Assembly (NCBI GenBank): GCA_023213395.1
Contig: CM041465.1
Location: 86,621,741-86,685,740, forward strand
Source of the DNA: Cycas panzhihuaensis
Taxonomy: Eukaryota; Cycadophyta
Length of the DNA: 64,000 nucleotides
Reading direction: 5' to 3'
In this document: in pieces, positions 55,246 through 64,000 of the stretch
How positions within the stretch are numbered: the stretch's first letter is position 1
How the letters are laid out: every line of letters begins with the position of its first letter
Made by a program: the position numbers and the translations under genes
Notes under the pieces: model-generated
Told to the model about the DNA's origin: nothing
Database searches by the model: none
What the model saw: only the letters and a program-made list of their open reading frames with translations

Positions 55246-55677
55246 TGATAGAATAGGCACATGTACACAATCATCACATCACGGGAACAAAAGAGAAACT
55301 CAAGAATGAGACAATGCACATGTACACAGGGTTGATAGGTGGAAAACCCCTTCTCGGGAAGAAAAACCACCTCCTAATCTAAGTTTTTATTAATAAATAA
55401 ATGAAACTAATATACAAAACCACAAACCCCCTAAAACAGCCTTTGGACAGGCATATGGACATACCTCCTAGATTCCTGGAACCAATTCCATGAATCTAGG
55501 AGATTAATAAATAGGACGGAGGTTCGTTGAAATGCGATTCTGCATTTCAACGACCATCCACAAATAAATTAATATTTAACATAAGTTTACAACTTTACAA
55601 CCACTTAAATTATTTTTAAGACATGTGACTTAAATAATAACATTAAGAAACATAATTTTACATTATATAATTTAACA
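55246..55677 (-). repeat. 5' LTR of the copia element
   Basis: Ends are TGATAGAATAGGC and ATTTAACA. It aligns with 47915-48328 apart from about 18 extra bases near 55535-55555. Confidence 0.95.
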
Positions 55678-55682
55678 CGCTC
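55678..55682. repeat. Target-site duplication, right, of the copia element (CGCTC)
   Basis: Identical to 47910-47914. Confidence 0.9.
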
Positions 55683-56548
55683 CAACTACGGTTACATATC
55701 AACTAAGGACGAGAGGGCATACGTGGCGTACGAGTGAGGTTTCCCATCAATCGCTTCACTTTCTGGGTATGCATCATCTCCCTTCCTCTACCTCCTTCTT
55801 TTTGTGCTTTTATTAGGCATCTGTTGTATTTGCATAATAAGTCACATAAAGACAAAAAGGGTAACAAATCAATTTATTTGCATTCACTTTGCATATATGT
55901 GCTGTGTGGTTGCTTTTATAGAGAAAGGACATAATAGGGATTGCACCTCCCCATTTTTCTTACCTAAATCGAAAGCACCCCTTAGTTGCACTTCACTTTA
56001 GTATGCATGCTTGAGTGCGCACAAAACACTTGCTTTCCTTTCTTTTCTTTGTTTTTTGTTATTAAAAAGGAAAAGAGAGAGAGGGAGTGTAGCTCTTAGT
56101 CCCCCTTAGCTTACATAGCAGTGAGGATCCCCCTTTTGCTATTACCTTCTCTATTTAGATTCACCTTAGGCTAATTAGCCTAAGGAGGGCCTATCTGCAC
56201 TTATCTTATACCCTTTGCCTATTGCACCTTGTCTTACGTCCCTTCGCTATAGGAACTCCTCCTTTGGGGGTCTCTCCTCCTCCCTTCCGGCCATCCAAGG
56301 GTGGGAGGACCTTACCCTTTGGGACTATCCGAGATACCCCTGTGTGTATCTCACATCTCAGAACCAAAAGCGAAAGCTACTCTGAGGAAGTTAGGCACCA
56401 TTCACGGCTCCCAAACTCGCGCTCCGGCGCACGGACGCCCTGTATGGTGTTCTCTTCTGCTTATAGGATTCCATCCATACTCAAGCATTAGTTGTTGACC
56501 ACCTCAACCCCTACTAAGCGTAGTGACCATCCCACAAATACGATTCCA
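55683..56548 (+). repeat. 5' LTR of Tat copy E, segment 3
   Basis: The 3' part of the split LTR, ending ACGATTCCA before the primer-binding site. The three segments add up to about 2.9 kb, close to the 3.15 kb LTR of copy B. Confidence 0.75.
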
Positions 56549-56549
56549 C

Positions 56550-56569
56550 TGGCGACTATATTAGGGACC
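56550..56569 (+). other. Primer-binding site of Tat copy E
   Basis: TGGCGACTATATTAGGGACC after a one-base spacer. It matches copies A and B. Confidence 0.7.
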
Positions 56570-56742
56570 CACTAATAAGAGAGCTAGTCTCTATCTCTTC
56601 CTGTTAGTGCTACTACCTCTTAGTAGCTTTCTCCTTTTGTCATTTTTTTTGGGCAACCCTCAATGCGTACCTTGCATTCCTTTTTCTCTTCTAATACATT
56701 GGTGAGTTTTGTATGCAATGCTTCTCATGTCGCATATGAGGT

Positions 56743-59090
56743 TTGCCCCCGTTGTTAGAAGATCCCACATACTGCCTCCTTCCATCATCGGATTTCGATT
56801 CGACAATGGAAGGATATCCTTCAGATTGGGCATACCATGCCTTTGCTTCTGGAGCCCAGGAGTTTCTTACATCTTTCCCAGGTTCTACCCAAGAGGGTGA
56901 TGACCCTATCTACTATCTGCGTGATCAACAACACCCACATGATGTCCATCCCTCCACTCACGGAGTAGAGGGCTCGTCTTCTCTTGAGGTTTATCACCCA
57001 GGTGGTGATTCTTACGAGGAGCGTCTTGAGGAGTCCACTTCGTTTGAGGTCCCATCCACCTCTTACGATTAGGTGGATACCCCTCCTATCGATGTGGTTG
57101 AAGCCCTTAATGAGTGCTTTCATATTGCTCGCCTTTAACCACGTCTTAGGTGGTTTGAAGACGCCTTGCGCGGTGGGGTACCTTCCTCATATGCGTCTGC
57201 CCCACCGTCTTCATCCACGTCTACCCCACCTACGACAAGTAACCCATTTGTCCCAACGCATCCGTCCCGTCTGATTCTAACATCTACTTTAGGGATGTCC
57301 ATTGTGCTTCTTACTTCTCTTCACAATCCCAACTCTTCTGGGACCTCTTGCAATATGTCTTTCTCCCAGCTTGGGGTTAGCATGCCTCTCCCTAGTCAAG
57401 CGAATATGCCACCTCCAAACGTGGCGCACGTATTCCCTATTAGACCTAGAAGACCTACTAACACCTCTACTATTACTAGTCATGTGGGACCCGTTTTCAC
57501 ATGCTCTGAAACCTAGTCTAGTGGGCCTTCTCTTTACGCACCCCCAAGCCATACATCTCAGCCTTGGGGGCATGGCAAAGGTAACCACATTCTTGTTTAT
57601 GGGGTGGACCCTTTACATCCATATGGGGTTGCGCCACCCATCAGCGGCCCATATGGACAGAATCTGATCCATCACCCCTCATTTCCACCGTCTTGCCTAG
57701 CTCCTTACATCACGCCTTTACAAGGAGGCCTAACTCCTTTTCAAGGCGCATGTCCTTAAGTCCCTTTTCAACAAGGGGCATTTCCTCAAGGAAGGATGGG
57801 CCCTCTACCCCCATCTGCTCCTTGTTCATTGTCTTCTTCATCTTTTGTCGATCCTATGATCCAGGTGAGGGCACGTCCCTTTATGGATTATAGATCGACA
57901 CGTCCCTTTATGGATTATAAATCGACACCCTTATCTATTGAGGCACTAAGGACCAACTTACTGCCTCATCCCCCCAAAGTTCCCAAGTTCGATGGGACTT
58001 CATCGCAGGATCTAGCAGAGCATGTCCATAGTTTCTCTATGGCATGCATAGACTATTGGGCCTACGATCACATATTAATAAAACTATTTCCATGATCTCT
58101 TCAAGGCGATGCCCTCAAATGGTTCTATCGCCTACCCACTCATTCCATCTTCTCATTCCAACAACTCGTCGATGAGTTCATCAACTATTTTGATGTGGCT
58201 CGTCTATTTGAGAGTGGAATGAAATCTCTCCTCTCGCTTAAGCAAGGTCAGGATGAGATGAATCGTGACTTTGTGCGGCGATTCCACGACCTTCACCATT
58301 CCACCAAGGCTACTTTGCCTGAGAAATTGAAGAGGGACATCTTTGTAAACGCACTACGCCCTGAAGTTCATGTGGAAGTCCTTAAGATGGGAGCAACCAC
58401 ATGTGATTCCACCATTGCGAAGTACTTGGCACTTGAAGCTATTGAGATCCAGGCTGGACTTAAAAAGCCCCTAAAGTCCTCACAGCGATGTGAGGCACCT
58501 CTGTTAACTAAAGAAACTAAACCTCAACAATCCACTAGGTCTTCTTCCCACTCAACCAAGAAGACCCTAGACCCACTTACCTCTGTCAGACGTTCATTCG
58601 AACATACAATGAAGGAACTTAAACTTCAAGCTCATTCGTCACCTACATCCAACAAGCTTCCCAAGCTGCTCCTCCCAAGGGCGGCAACGCCCAGTCCTCT
58701 CAAGCAAGGAAATATGATTCCTCGCTTGAGAAGAAGTGGTGCTATGTTCATGGAAAATGCTTCCATGACAATTCGCATTGCCAGGTTCAACATCCTAGAG
58801 ATGCCTCGCAACACGACCCATCTCCCAAACAGGCCTCAAGGCCCAACCTCGACCAACCTGTCAATAGAGATCCATTCCCCAAGCATGGGGACCGCGATCG
58901 CAACTCTCAACAAAAAAATAATTGGAACTGAGGAAGATCTCCAAATTCGCGCCCTTCACACGGTAAAAGGAACGACGTGCAGGGTTCGTCTTCTTCTTTT
59001 CGCTCCCCAGGTCATCGTACCCCTTCACCTTCGTGGTCCCAGAATAAGGGAAAGAAGGTGATCCAGATGCTTGAGGCCCACCCCTCTATA
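56743..59090 (+). pseudogene. Gag pseudogene of Tat copy E
   Basis: The N-terminus has GYPSDWAYHAFASGAQEF (56812 on), then an acidic stretch to a stop at 57070. Pro/Ser-rich sequence follows. The core at 57796-58095 and 58195-58670 reads VPKFDGTSSQDLAEHVHSF, SMACIDYWAYDHILIKLF, LSLKQGQDEMNRDFVRRFHD and VEVLKMGATTCDSTIAKYL. The variant zinc knuckle CYVHGKCFHDNSHC begins at 58740 in another frame. A frameshift near 58670 and stops at 57070, 57136, 57515 and 58093 break the gene. Confidence 0.85.
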
Positions 59091-59880
59091 TGCCTTGACT
59101 CGGTCTCAAGCGACTAAAAAGGCAACCGATGCCTCTTCATCTATCTCGTATCCTAATCCTTTTCCGGAAAACTCCCTTCCGAAAGTCCCTTTGCTTCCCA
59201 AGACCATTCACGTTTGCCGAGGTCGCTACGATTTCAGAAGAGCCCTTCCTTAACCTACGGTGAAGGGGAAGACCTTTTCTGTCATCGATGAGCTTTATAC
59301 TGTGGCCGTCAGGATGTCCATTATGGATATCTTAAGAAGTTATCCTGAACATCGGACACTCCTTTTAGAAGCTTTAGGATTGGGTGATGCGCCTGTTCAC
59401 GCTTTGGGTATTGCCCAAGGTCGTGAGCCCGTCATTTCTTTCGATCCTAAAGACCTTCCTCCTGCTTGTGAAAGGGAGTGCCAGTGGAACTTCCCTTTCA
59501 CCATTACTATCGATACAGCTAATTGCATTTTGCAAAGGACCGTTGTCGACAATGGTTCTTCTGTTAATGCCATGCCCTTGCGCGTTATGCAAGAGCTTGG
59601 CATTTCCACCTTAGAACCTATTCCATGGCAATGTCAGGGCTACGATGGTAGTGAGAAGACTCCCTTAGGATCCGTTTCGATCCCCCTTACTCTTGAGGAC
59701 AAGACTGTCCTCGCTGATATTGTAGTGCTCGACGTAGACGTCAACTGCAATCTCCTTTTGGGTCAACCATGGCTCGATCAAATGGGAGTCGTGTGCTCAA
59801 CCCACTAGAGGCAACTCAAGTTCGTCCATGATGGGCGAATGAGGGTTGTTTCCCATGAACTTCCACCTACCAAACAATCC
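59091..59880 (+). pseudogene. Protease of Tat copy E
   Basis: The 182-codon open stretch at 59260-59808 contains the whole domain. The linker is MSIMDILRSYPEHRTLLLEA, the active site RTVVDNGSSVNAMPL (DNG at 59548-59556), the flap region GYDGSEKTPLGSVSIPL, and the closing NLLLGQPWLDQMG. One stop (59806) falls just after the PWL block. This is the best preserved protease of the family here. Confidence 0.85.
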
Positions 59881-61520
59881 TGTCAAACCAACCAAGTGAG
59901 TCATGGTCGTGTGAAGGGGGACAAAGGCCCTTCCACCCACGCTTTTGCTTGTTCTATCGGCATTCCTGATTCATCTCATTCTGAAGGAGATCATGCATCT
60001 TCTTCTTCGAGCCTTACCCGTTTCGCTCCTATTAGTGTTAGGAACAATGGGTACCATGCTATATTTAGCGACGACGAGTCCAATGGTGAAGACAACGACC
60101 TTCCTCATCATGTTTTCTTTCTTCGCACCGATAGGAGGCACCCTCTTTGTTCTAGGTCCTAGCCTAGAACCCCTTTCGTTGGAGAGACCGATCATCCCCT
60201 TGTATCGCATGTTATTGCTCGTGTCAATCTATCGATCATTGAGTCTTCCTCTTTATCACCCCCTACGGGTGATGAATATGAGGAACTTCCTTTTGCCCCT
60301 TACGAGGGGCCACTTCCTAACTCTTCCTTAGAGTCTCTTGGGGATGTTGGGTAGCCTGTCGACCACCATGGTCCCGTTGCTCCCACTTCCTCTCACGCAT
60401 CGTCTATTCGAAGTAAGGTCATCTACAGCATGGATTACTTCAAGGACGATGGGGCTCTATTCGAGCACCTAGTGGGCTCCATGCCCAACTTTCCTTCTGG
60501 TCACCATAGACTTGCCCACAAGAAGGTCTTAGCGATTGGTTCCACCCTTACTGACCCAATCCCATCTCTTGTTCTGGCTCTACCTGTCGACCTTATCCCC
60601 CTTCACTTTGAGGAGGGGAATGCCATGTGCATAGGGGCAACCCAGGACATAGTCCTTGCCCTAGGTAAGGTCATTAAGGTGGGGGTCGAATGTTCTCCTG
60701 ATGAGGTAAGGGAATACTCCCTTTTGTTCTAGGAGTTCCGAGATGTTTTTGCATGGGACTATTCTGACATGAAAGGAATCGACCCCTCTATTGTCACCTA
60801 CAACCTTACCACAGTTCCTGGTGCTCACCACGTGCACCAAAGGCAATGCCCACTTCATCCCAAACTCTCAACCGCCGTCAAAATAGAGGTTGAGAAACTC
60901 CTAGATGCAGGACTCATCACTTCCATCGACTACACTAAATGGGTATCTAACATCATTCCCATTGCCAAAAAGAATGGGACCATCTGGATATGCATTGACT
61001 TCCATGACATCAACAACGCATGTCCCAAGGATAATTTCTCACTCCCTTTTATCGACTAGATCATTGATCGAACCGTTGGTTTTAAAGTCATGTCCTTGAT
61101 GGTCGGCTTCTCTAGTTACAATCAAATTTAAATCTCTCAAAAAAGACCGCCATAAGACGGCCTTTACCACCCCATGGGGTACCTTCGTTTATAAGGTGAT
61201 GCCCTTCGAATTGAAAAATGCAGGTGTCACTTATCAAAAGGCGGTGTACTTCATCTTTCACGACCTTATCAACAATATGTTGGAGGTCTTTATAGGCGAT
61301 ATGATGGGTTTCTCGCGCGTTAGAGCCCATCACCCTTTGGACTTGCGAGCCATCTTCACACGATGCCGTAAGTACCATGTAAGTCTCAATCTGTTCAAAT
61401 GCATGTTCACCATCACTTCTAGAAAACTCCTTGGTTTCCTTGTGTCAAAACAAGGAATTCAAATTGACCCCGACAAAGTCAAGGCAATCCTTGACATGCT
61501 GCTGCCTAGAACTCAATGAC
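59881..61520 (+). pseudogene. Spacer and reverse transcriptase of Tat copy E
   Basis: A Ser-rich spacer (to about 60600) is followed by RT: VFAWDYSDMKGIDPSIVTYNL-type sequence, LLDAGLITSIDYTKWVSNI, CIDFHDINNACPKDNFSLPF, then a stop at 61057 and a frame change near 61130. The catalytic box reads VFIGDMMGFS at 61286-61315, so the first Asp (present in B and C as FMDD) is Gly. LLGFLVSKQGIQIDPDKVKA and the connection follow. Confidence 0.85.
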
Positions 61521-61559
61521 AAATTAAGTCATTTTTAGGTAGACTCAGATTCCTTAGGC

Positions 61560-62285
61560 ATTTCTTGGTGAACTTCGTCATAAACACCAAACCTCTTACT
61601 AACCTATTAAAGAAGGGAGCCTCATTTGTTTGGTCAGCTAAGGCCCAACAAGCTTTCGAAGGACTTAAGAAAGCCCTCACTTCAGCTCCGACATTGGCAC
61701 CCCCTCGCTTTGATAAGCCCTTCATCCTATATACCTCGGGGACTGATGAGTCCTTGGGCGTTATGCTGGCCCAGGAGGATGATTCGGGAATCGAGAAAGC
61801 TATTTACTTTATCAGTCGCACCCTCGTAGCTACCAAACTTAACTACTCTCCAACCAAGAAGGAATGCCTCCCCTTAGTTCATGTAACTAAGAAGTTTAGA
61901 CACTACTTGCTTGAAAATACTACCAAGGTGATCGTTCAATTCAATCCCTTGCGTTATTTACTCACTCGCTCAGACTTGACAGGTAGGATTGGTCGTTGGG
62001 GCATCCTCCTTCAGGAATTCGATCTCCATATCGTCAACAAGAAATTGAAGAAGGGGATGGTAGTGGCAGAACAGCTTGCAGATGCCCTTGTCCCTAACTC
62101 GCTCGATGCTCCCGTTGACGACTCTCTTCCTGATGAGTCTATCTTGACTATTCAGGGCACTCCTTCCCATCCACTCAATGATAGTGAGTGGTATGATGAC
62201 ATCGTGCGGTACCTTCCTCAGCCGCAGTACTGCCCAAAAGCTAGTAACAAGGTTAGGTCACGCATTCGGACCACCGCTAGGTAAT
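61560..62285 (+). pseudogene. Gypsy RNase H of Tat copy E
   Basis: A 239-codon open stretch with the RT connection (TKPLTNLLKKGASFVWSAKA). RNase H begins FILYTSGTDESLGVMLAQ at 61721-61774, with Ser at the position of the first catalytic Asp. KKECLPLVHVTKKFRHYL keeps the Glu. The third site (VIVQFNPLRYLL) lacks Asp, and VVAEQLADALV keeps the last. A short spacer leads to integrase with no second RNase H between them. Confidence 0.85.
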
Positions 62286-63420
62286 ACTTCCTTATGGATG
62301 AAGTATTGTACAAGAGATCCTTTGCTAGAATCCTCCTCCGTTACGTCGCTCTAAACGAAGCAGACCAGATAGTCCGTGAATGCCACCATGGCATTTGTGG
62401 GGGCCAATCCATGGCCCAGAGGATCCTTCGTATGGGCTATTATTGGTCATCCTTCTTTAAGGACGCCCAAGCCTACGCCTTGAGATGTCTGTGATGCCAA
62501 GAGCACGCCAACATTACCCATGTACCCTCTGAGGCTCTTCATCCCATCATATCTCCATGGCCCTTCGTCCAATGGGGTTTAGACCTCATCAAGGTCATAT
62601 CACCGCCCTCTTCATCGCAATAGGCGGTACTCCCATTGTCCAGATGGGCGGAAGCCATTCCCTTGATCACTACCCCTGGTAAGACGATAGCTACCTTCGT
62701 CTACCAATATATTATTTGCCACTATGAGATTCCCGACATCTTGATTACAGACAATGGAACTCCTTTTTGTAACAAGGAGATTAACGAACTTTGTGAGAAA
62801 TTTAAAATCTCTCACAAAACCTCTTCTCCTTATTACCCCTAGGCAAATGGTCAGGTTGAATTATTCAACAAAACTCTTATCAACATTCTAAAGAAAATCG
62901 TTGCCCAATCTCAAAGAGATTGGCACCTCCAGCTCCCTTCCGCCTTATGGGCCTATTGTACCTCTATTTGTGCAACTACGGGAATAACTCTGTTCTCCCT
63001 AGTTTACAGAACTGAAGCGGTACTCCCATTGGAAGTAGAGATCCCCTCTCTATGAGTTTCTCTTTGAGGTCTTATCGATGAGGAATCTATTCGTCATGCT
63101 TGCCTCTTAGATCTTGAGGCTTTGGACGAGAGACGTTTGGCTGCTTACCAGGCAAACCTCACGTCCAAAGCTCGCTCACAAAGGACTTATGATAAGCACC
63201 TTCATTCTCATCCTTTGTATCCTAGGGACCAAGTCCTCAAACTGGAATATCTTCACGACCACTTGACCAAATTTGGACCCAAATGGGTTGGCCCCTTTGT
63301 TGTTCTCGAGAGTCTCGATAACAACGCCTCGATAACAACGCCTATAGGATCGCCACCCTGGAGGGCCTTGAATTTGAGAAAGTTATTAATAGGAAATTCC
63401 TTAAAGAATCATATGCATAA
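62286..63420 (+). pseudogene. Integrase of Tat copy E
   Basis: The zinc-binding region is ECHHGICGGQSMAQRILRMG then ALRCL.CQEH, with a TGA between the two Cys codons at 62492-62494. The core has the first Asp in WGLDLIKV, the second in ILITDNGTPFCNKEINELC (62740-62800) and the Glu in GQVELFNKTLINILKK (about 62850). The C-terminal block LEYLHDHLTKFGPKWVGPF lies near 63250. The gene ends FLKESYA then TAA at 63418-63420. Stops at 62617 and 62841 and others are single-base changes. Confidence 0.9.
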
Positions 63421-64000
63421 TCTCTTTACTGTCATTTCCACGCTCTGAAATGAGCCTAAACTACCATCCTAAGCACGTTCCTATTCCTCCTAGACATAAG
63501 CAGGATGGTAGCTTAGGGTGGCTTCCTTGTTCTTTTCGGGTTCCTCCCACAGAACCCCTTGTTCCCTTTCCTCTAGGGACCTTGTCCTCCTACTTGGGTA
63601 TATCCCCCAAGTAGGATGACACATTAGAGTGTCATTACTCCCTTGTCATTTACTCTTCCTTTGCATATTCCGCTATGCCCCCATATGGGCATGTGTGCCG
63701 CCCTATCTCCTAGCCTCATACGCCTCTATCGCCGCTGCTCATGGTGATTGTGTGTGCCCCTACTAGGAATATGGCCCTACATGAAAGGAAGTGTGTATAG
63801 CTCAAACAAATATCATAGCACAAAATCATACAATAATCAACTCAAAATATCATCAACCATGTCATCGTGCATCCGTGCACCCTTGTACACATACATATAC
63901 AAACATGGAAACAAATATACATCATCCATCGCATGTCATATACGCATTATCATGCATCAAATGGGTTATTAACCACCTCGTCTATATATATAAAATAATC
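63421..64000 (+). other. 3' region of Tat copy E after integrase (runs off window)
   Basis: It aligns with the reverse of 26030-26740 and with the hairpin region of copy A. An inverted repeat AACTACCATCCT ... AGGATGGTAGC lies at 63457-63513. No coding sequence is seen. The accessory unit and the 3' LTR, if present, would lie beyond 64000. Confidence 0.65.

Larger units (their letters stand above)
47915..55677 (-). mobile_element. Complete Ty1/copia element with captured host sequence
   Basis: The element is bounded by LTRs of 414 and 432 bp with TG...CA ends and a perfect 5-bp target duplication. The minus-strand order is PBS, a very long leader, gag, protease, integrase, RT, RNase H, PPT, LTR, the copia order. 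The 2.6 kb leader (52625-55233) is much longer than usual and contains simple repeats and PPR-derived sequence in opposite orientation. The LTRs look about 94 percent alike. All coding parts carry stops. Confidence 0.95.
40969..64000 (+). mobile_element. Tat-type Ty3/gypsy copy E (3' end beyond the window)
   Basis: The plus-strand order is 5' LTR (split into three by two insertions), primer-binding site, gag, protease, spacer, RT, gypsy RNase H, integrase, 3' region. It is the best preserved copy for pol. gag-protease-RT share one frame up to about 61060, and RT end to integrase share the next frame. The accessory region and 3' LTR would lie beyond 64000. Confidence 0.85.

Noticed and set aside
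1-64000. tRNA, rRNA or other noncoding RNA genes
   Set aside because: The only tRNA-like matches are 9-12 base primer-binding sites beside LTRs or at the viral end; no cloverleaf was seen.

Overview
This is nuclear DNA from a plant, almost certainly a seed plant with a large, repeat-rich genome. Nearly every base can be assigned to a transposable element or an integrated plant pararetrovirus, and no intact host gene was found. The evidence is several copies of a plant-restricted Ty3/gypsy family of the Tat type, a chromodomain gypsy element, two Ty1/copia elements, a plant L1-type LINE with a DUF4283-like ORF1, a Caulimoviridae-like segment and a piece of a pentatricopeptide repeat (PPR) gene. 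The species cannot be named from the sequence. All proteins are broken by stops and frameshifts.

Layout: (1) 1-7128, minus strand, Tat copy A: protease and gag, one LTR (3241-5710), then 3' internal sequence of the same family carrying a seven-unit hairpin array. (2) 7170-9760, minus, a LINE with ORF1 and the start of the ORF2 endonuclease but no 3' half. (3) 9760-10445, minus, a copia gag-protease fragment. (4) From 10446, plus, Tat copy B: LTR, gag, protease and RT up to 18515, resuming at 36400-37318. (5) 18516-36399, minus, a full-length Tat copy C inserted in the RT of copy B, with two LTRs of about 3.2 kb. (6) 37319-40968, minus, an endogenous pararetrovirus segment. (7) From 40969 to the window end, plus, Tat copy E. 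Its 5' LTR is split by a chromovirus (42371-47302) and by a complete copia element (47915-55677), and its gag, protease, RT, RNase H and integrase lie at 56743-63420.

The elements are nested. Copia debris holds B. B holds C and the viral segment. The virus is cut by E. E holds the chromovirus and the second copia. LTR divergence judged by eye fits this order: C LTRs look most diverged, chromovirus LTRs less, copia LTRs least.

The most interesting biology is in the Tat family. Its usual (gypsy) RNase H has Ser where the first catalytic Asp belongs. A second, archaeal-type RNase H lies not between RNase H and integrase, as is usual in Tat elements, but after the integrase close to the 3' LTR. 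Beside it, on the opposite strand, is a separate gene-like unit with its own TATA box, probable introns, a repeat-rich middle and a coiled coil. This arrangement resembles the antisense accessory ORFs known from some Tat elements such as maize Grande. Other notable points are a PPR fragment captured antisense inside the copia leader, a viral insertion end that falls on the viral primer-binding site, and a chromovirus with two frame-preserving deletions.
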